In this document: piece after piece, positions 60,623 through 64,000 of the stretch | How the letters are laid out: each line of letters starts with the position of its first letter | How positions within the stretch are numbered: position 1 is the first letter of the stretch | NCBI GenBank assembly: GCA_947475995.1 | Contig: CANJNI010000009.1 | Coordinates: 1-64,000 of the forward strand | Length of the DNA: 64,000 nt | Direction: 5' to 3' | From: Beijerinckiaceae bacterium | Lineage (GTDB): Bacteria > Pseudomonadota > Alphaproteobacteria > Rhizobiales > Beijerinckiaceae | The notes under the pieces: model-generated | Database searches by the model: none | What the model saw: only the letters and a program-made list of their open reading frames with translations | What the model was told of the DNA's origin: nothing | Program-made: the position numbers and the translations under genes

Positions 60623-61486
60623 ATGACCGAGTTCCCGGCCCGTAGGCCACTTCGTTTTGCGTCTGCCCTGACCGGCGTGTCGCTCGCGGCGCTCGCTCTG
60701 GCGGGTTGCGACGGCGGAACCGCCGTCGGATCGCTGCGTGGCCCCGCAGTGGCCGAAGTCGAGGCGCCGGACGCCAACGCCAGCGTCAACATCCAGTCTC
60801 TTTCCGAAGTCGTGCAGCGCAACCCGGGCGATTCAGGCGCCCTGAACACGCGCGGCGCCGCTTATGCGCGCATCGGCCGCTATCAGGAAGCCATCGCGGA
60901 TTTCACCAAGGCGATCCAGATCGATCCGGGCTCCGTTTCGGCCCTGACCAACCGGGCGCTGGCCTACCGGCAGATCAACCGCAACGACGCCGCGCTGGCG
61001 GACTTCAACCGCGCCATCGAGGCGAATCCGAACCACGCCCCGGCCTGGCTCGGCCGGGCCAACCTGCTGCGCGCGCAGGGCAATCTGCAACAGGCCATGA
61101 CCGATCTCGACCGCGCGATTCGCCTGAACCCGGAAAACGCGCAGGCCTTCCATTCTCGCGGCCTGATCCGCCAGCGCGAGGGCGATCATGCCCGCGCAGT
61201 GTCGGATTTCGACAATGCGATCGATCGCGATCCTTTCGCCTCCGCCCCCTATCTGGCCCGCGCCCAGAGCCTGACCGAACTCGGCAAGTACGATGCGGCC
61301 ATCGAGGACTTCAACGCCGCCCTGAACGTGGATAACCGCAATCCGGACGGCTGGGCGGGCCTCGGCCTCGCCTATGAGCGCAAGGGCGACCGGCAGAAGG
61401 CGGCCGAAAACTACAACCGCGCCAATGTGCTCGATCCCGGCAACACGGTCGCCCGGGCCGGCCTTGGCCGCGTCGGGCGTGGCTAG
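60623..61486 (+). CDS. TPR-repeat lipoprotein (NlpI-like)
   Basis: This 287-residue protein has a signal peptide with lipobox LALAGC (Cys29). A linker leads into about six tetratricopeptide repeats: ALNTRGAAYARIGRYQEAIA, ALTNRALAYRQINRNDAALA, APAWLGRANLLRAQGNLQQA, AFHSRGLIRQREGDHARAVS, APYLARAQSLTELGKYDAAI and GWAGLGLAYERKGDRQKAAE. It resembles NlpI-type adaptors that bring hydrolases or proteases to the envelope. AGGA sits 8 bases before the ATG at 60623; an ATG two codons earlier is too close. Its stop overlaps the ubiG stop on the other strand (CTAG at 61483-61486). Confidence 0.87.
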   Translation: MTEFPARRPLRFASALTGVSLAALALAGCDGGTAVGSLRGPAVAEVEAPDANASVNIQSLSEVVQRNPGDSGALNTRGAAYARIGRYQEAIADFTKAIQIDPGSVSALTNRALAYRQINRNDAALADFNRAIEANPNHAPAWLGRANLLRAQGNLQQAMTDLDRAIRLNPENAQAFHSRGLIRQREGDHARAVSDFDNAIDRDPFASAPYLARAQSLTELGKYDAAIEDFNAALNVDNRNPDGWAGLGLAYERKGDRQKAAENYNRANVLDPGNTVARAGLGRVGRG

Positions 61487-62265
61487 AAGGCCTGATCGGC
61501 CATCAGGACCGGCTTTTCCGCCGCCAGCATGTAGTTCACATCCATGTCCCGGCTGGCGCGCCAGGCATTCGCCAGCGGGTTGAAGACGACGCCGCTGCGA
61601 TCCGTCACGTCCAGCCCGGCAGTTTCGATGGCCTCCGCCAGTTCGGCGGGCGTGACGAACTGCTCCCAGCGGTGCGTGCCCTTCGGAACCCAGCGCAGCA
61701 CATATTCTGCGCCGACGATCGCAAGCGCGAAGCTCTTGAGCGTGCGATTGAGAGTGGCGGCGAAGAACAATCCGCCCGGCTTCACCATCTCGCAGGCGGT
61801 GCCCACGAAAGCCTTCACATCCGTGACGTGCTCGACGACCTCCATGGCCATGACGACGTCGAAGCGCGCGCCCGTCGCGGCCAGTTCTTCCGCAGTCGTT
61901 GCCCGGTAGTCGATCTCTACGCCGCTTTGTTCCGCATGGGTGCTGGCGACGCCGATATTGTCGGCTCCCGGATCGATGCCGGTGACGGCTGCGCCGAGCC
62001 GGGCGATCGGCTCGCTCAGGATGCCGCCGCCGCAACCGATGTCCAGAACAGACAGGCCCGCAAGCGGCTTCCCGCGCCTCACGTCGCGCGGCGACCCGTC
62101 CGGGCCGGGAAAATGCGCCAGGATGCGGTCGCGGATAAAAGCGATCCTCACGGGATTGAGTTTATGCAACGGGGCCATAGAACCTGTAAGGTTCCACCAC
62201 TCGTTCCCCAGACGGGTGAACCGGGCGACGTCGGCGGGATCGACTGTCGAGGCTGACTTGGGCAT
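61483..62265 (-). CDS. ubiG: Ubiquinone biosynthesis O-methyltransferase UbiG
   Basis: This 260-residue enzyme performs both O-methylations of ubiquinone synthesis. Family marks are RFTRLGNEWWNLTGSMAPLH near the N-terminus, LNPVRIAFIRDRI, the SAM motif LSVLDIGCGGGILSEPIARL, TGIDPGADNIGVA, MEVVEHVTDVKAFV and KPGGLFFAATLNRTLKSF. The ATG at 62265 gives the standard length; open frame further upstream is antisense to the protease gene. In many Rhizobiales ubiG and lysC are divergent neighbours; here a protease gene lies between them. Confidence 0.95.
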   Translation of the reverse strand: MPKSASTVDPADVARFTRLGNEWWNLTGSMAPLHKLNPVRIAFIRDRILAHFPGPDGSPRDVRRGKPLAGLSVLDIGCGGGILSEPIARLGAAVTGIDPGADNIGVASTHAEQSGVEIDYRATTAEELAATGARFDVVMAMEVVEHVTDVKAFVGTACEMVKPGGLFFAATLNRTLKSFALAIVGAEYVLRWVPKGTHRWEQFVTPAELAEAIETAGLDVTDRSGVVFNPLANAWRASRDMDVNYMLAAEKPVLMADQAF

Positions 62266-62307
62266 GATGGTTGCTACTCCTGCTCGAATCGGGCGCAAGG
62301 AGCGCGG

Positions 62308-63195
62308 ATGAGACGCGAGCTGTTGTTTACTGCCCTGACGGCCGCCCTGCTGGCAACAGGACTGGCGTCGAATGCGGCTGTGGCGGAACCGGTCGTTGTG
62401 GCTAAACTTCGCCCGTGGACCGGCGTCATAGGCGTCGAAAAGCGGCTCCAGCTGGCGGATTTCGCCGCAGGCCTTCCGTCCCTCGCGCCCGACGCCGTGA
62501 AGAAACGCTTGTCCGGCGTGCAGGTTCTCGAATGCCGCAACATTCGCATCACTGCGCTGATCGTAGGCGCGCCCGATATTGTGGTGACCGCCGCACATGC
62601 GTGGTTTGACCGCTCGGGCTATCGCAAGCCCACCACCGCCTGCGGCATTGTGGTGCATCAGGACGGCTACACCCGGATTCACCCGATCAAGATCAATTCG
62701 GTCGTCACGGGGGACTTTCGATACGGGCCCATCGAGATCAACAGTCCGCAGGACTGGGCTGTCATGCGCCTGCAGACGCCCGTGCAGGGAATCGAGCCCT
62801 TTGCGCTGCCGCCGGAAGACTGGGCGGGACTGAAGGATGATGAGGCTGTGGTCCTCGCCACCGGACCGCAGATCAATTTCCCTGTTCAGACCAACGCCAC
62901 GCGCCTTGCGGAAACCTGTGCGATCCGCCGCGTCATCGATCACGGCCGCGGTCCGGCCCTGATCAAGACCGATTGCGATACCGGCATCGGGGCATCGGGC
63001 GGCGCCTATCTGGCCAATCTGGCGACCGGCAAGCCTGTGCTGGTCGGCCTGCAATCCGCCAACCGGGGCGAGACCGGCTGCGAGGGCTATGACGAGAAGC
63101 TTTGTTTTGCGCTGGGGGTGCCGATCGCCGGCAAATTGCGCGAAGCCATCGCCCAGAGGATTGCCGAAACCTACACAACCTCGGCCGAGCGTTGA
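62308..63195 (+). CDS. Secreted trypsin-like serine protease (S1 family)
   Basis: This 295-residue protein has a Sec signal ending AVA-EP (residue 26). The catalytic triad is readable: His97 in VVTAAHAWF, Asp149 in QDWAVMRL and Ser230 in DTGIGASGGAYL, the last an S-G-G variant of the GDSGG motif. Cys pairs (Cys76, Cys112; Cys204, Cys223) suggest disulfides. Similar short trypsin-like proteins are periplasmic in Rhizobiales and of unknown target. It is divergent from ubiG with 42 bases between starts, so the promoters overlap. Confidence 0.85.
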   Translation: MRRELLFTALTAALLATGLASNAAVAEPVVVAKLRPWTGVIGVEKRLQLADFAAGLPSLAPDAVKKRLSGVQVLECRNIRITALIVGAPDIVVTAAHAWFDRSGYRKPTTACGIVVHQDGYTRIHPIKINSVVTGDFRYGPIEINSPQDWAVMRLQTPVQGIEPFALPPEDWAGLKDDEAVVLATGPQINFPVQTNATRLAETCAIRRVIDHGRGPALIKTDCDTGIGASGGAYLANLATGKPVLVGLQSANRGETGCEGYDEKLCFALGVPIAGKLREAIAQRIAETYTTSAER

Positions 63196-63302
63196 CAGCA
63201 GCGGGCCTCGCGGTCATTTAGGGGCGCCCTCGCCCGAGGGCGGTGGTTTTCCGCCTGCGCCCGCTCCGGGCTCAACCCTCAGATCTGGACGTTCCGCGCC
63301 CC

Positions 63303-64000
63303 ATGGCCCGTCTTGTGTTGAAATTCGGCGGCACGTCCGTCGCCAATATGGATCGCATCCGCAACGTCGCGCAGCATGTGCGCCGCGAGGTGGAGGCCGG
63401 CCATGAAGTCGCCGTCGTGGTCTCCGCCATGTCGGGCAAGACCAACGAGCTGGTCGCCTGGTGCAAGGACGCCTCGATCCTTTACGACATGAAGGAATAT
63501 GACGCGGTTGTCGCCTCGGGCGAGCTGGTCACGGCCGGCCTGCTGGCCATCGCGCTTCAGAATATCGGCATTCCGGCCCGCTCCTGGCAGGGCTGGCAAT
63601 TGCCGGTCACGACCGATGACGCGCACGGCTCTGCCCGCATTCTGGGCATCGACGGCTCGAAGCTGATCGAAGGCTTCGAAAAGCGGAAAGAAGTCGCCGT
63701 CATGGCGGGCTTTCAGGGCATTCATCCCGAGAGCGGTCGCGTGACCACGCTCGGGCGCGGCGGCTCCGACACCAGCGCGGTTGCGCTCGCGGCCGCCATC
63801 AAGGCCGACCGCTGCGACATCTACACGGACGTCGACGGCGTCTACACGACAGATCCGCGCATCGTGAAGCAGGCGCGCCGCATGGATCGCGTCGCCTTTG
63901 AAGAAATGCTGGAGATGGCCTCGCTCGGCGCAAAAGTGCTGCAGGTGCGCTCCGTCGAACTCGCCATGGTGCACAAGGTCAAGACATTCGTGCGGTCGTC
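63303..64000 (+). CDS. lysC: Aspartate kinase LysC (5' part; cut by the window edge)
   Basis: The first 232 codons of aspartokinase are present. [13 protein letters not shown] (residues 7-19) is the ATP-binding opening, [14 protein letters not shown] follows, [13 protein letters not shown] and [20 protein letters not shown] mark the kinase domain, and [13 protein letters not shown] binds aspartate/ATP. It phosphorylates aspartate, the first step to lysine, threonine, methionine and diaminopimelate. The regulatory ACT domains lie beyond position 64000. The frame is intact to the edge. Confidence 0.95.
   Translation, partial: MARLVLKFGGTSVANMDRIRNVAQHVRREVEAGHEVAVVVSAMSGKTNELVAWCKDASILYDMKEYDAVVASGELVTAGLLAIALQNIGIPARSWQGWQLPVTTDDAHGSARILGIDGSKLIEGFEKRKEVAVMAGFQGIHPESGRVTTLGRGGSDTSAVALAAAIKADRCDIYTDVDGVYTTDPRIVKQARRMDRVAFEEMLEMASLGAKVLQVRSVELAMVHKVKTFVRS

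Overview
This window is a GC-rich alphaproteobacterial chromosome segment, most likely from the order Hyphomicrobiales (Rhizobiales), in the Xanthobacteraceae/Bradyrhizobiaceae neighbourhood. The grounds are gene content and signals: a bacteriophytochrome with its heme oxygenase, an HWE-type histidine kinase, FixK/FNR-type boxes, EcfG-type general-stress promoters, the order rsmB-heparinase, pal-cpoB-tilS-ftsH, and two families of long dispersed palindromic repeats typical of this order. No rRNA, tRNA, CRISPR array, prophage or insertion sequence was recognised.

Layout. 0.4-4.8 kb: a Tat-exported periplasmic glucan protein (OpgD/OpgG) and a complete NitT/TauT-type ABC importer. 4.8-9.4 kb (minus strand): oxygen-independent coproporphyrinogen oxidase hemN with its own FixK/FNR box, an amidase and a family 5 solute-binding protein. 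9.5-14.3 kb: protocatechuate 4,5-dioxygenase (ligB, ligA) divergent from a LigI-like pyrone-dicarboxylate lactonase, with a perfect FNR/FixK palindrome between them, then a lone CoxL-like molybdenum hydroxylase subunit. 14.4-16.3 kb: an AT-rich two-gene cassette of unknown function and a pair of four-helix membrane proteins. 16.3-19.9 kb: a TAXI-type TRAP transporter with DUF1850. 20-22.1 kb: amine oxidase and methyltransferase. 22.1-25.3 kb: a two-component system divergent from a Met/His/Gly-rich Spy/LTXXQ-like periplasmic protein.

25.6-32.7 kb: small exported proteins, then a tightly coupled light-sensing operon (heme oxygenase, bacteriophytochrome, single-domain response regulator, hybrid kinase) behind an EcfG-type promoter. 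32.9-39.5 kb: rsmB, heparinase-like protein, TctC-type binding protein, D-2-hydroxyacid dehydrogenase, a two-domain AprI/Inh protein and RlpA. 39.6-43.8 kb: Rieske oxygenase with an iron-type ABC binding protein and permease. 43.8-50.4 kb: a small stress-type secreted protein with an EcfG promoter, a Tat-exported 5'-nucleotidase/cyclic phosphodiesterase, an HWE kinase, a DUF3750 protein and a CorC-like membrane protein. 50.4-54.3 kb: an AroK-AroB fusion, a 49-residue membrane protein, xerD, a 32-residue membrane protein behind a FixK/FNR box, and a protein methyltransferase. 54.4-64 kb: pal, cpoB, tilS, ftsH, rpsU, a TPR lipoprotein, ubiG, a trypsin-like protease and the start of lysC.

How the genes work together: much of the window serves uptake and catabolism of aromatic and organic acids in soil (five solute-binding proteins, LigAB/LigI, a Rieske oxygenase, a CoxL-like hydroxylase). 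Three FixK/FNR boxes and two EcfG promoters tie individual units to oxygen limitation and general stress. Housekeeping modules (cell envelope, shikimate, ubiquinone, lysine and heme biosynthesis) are interspersed.
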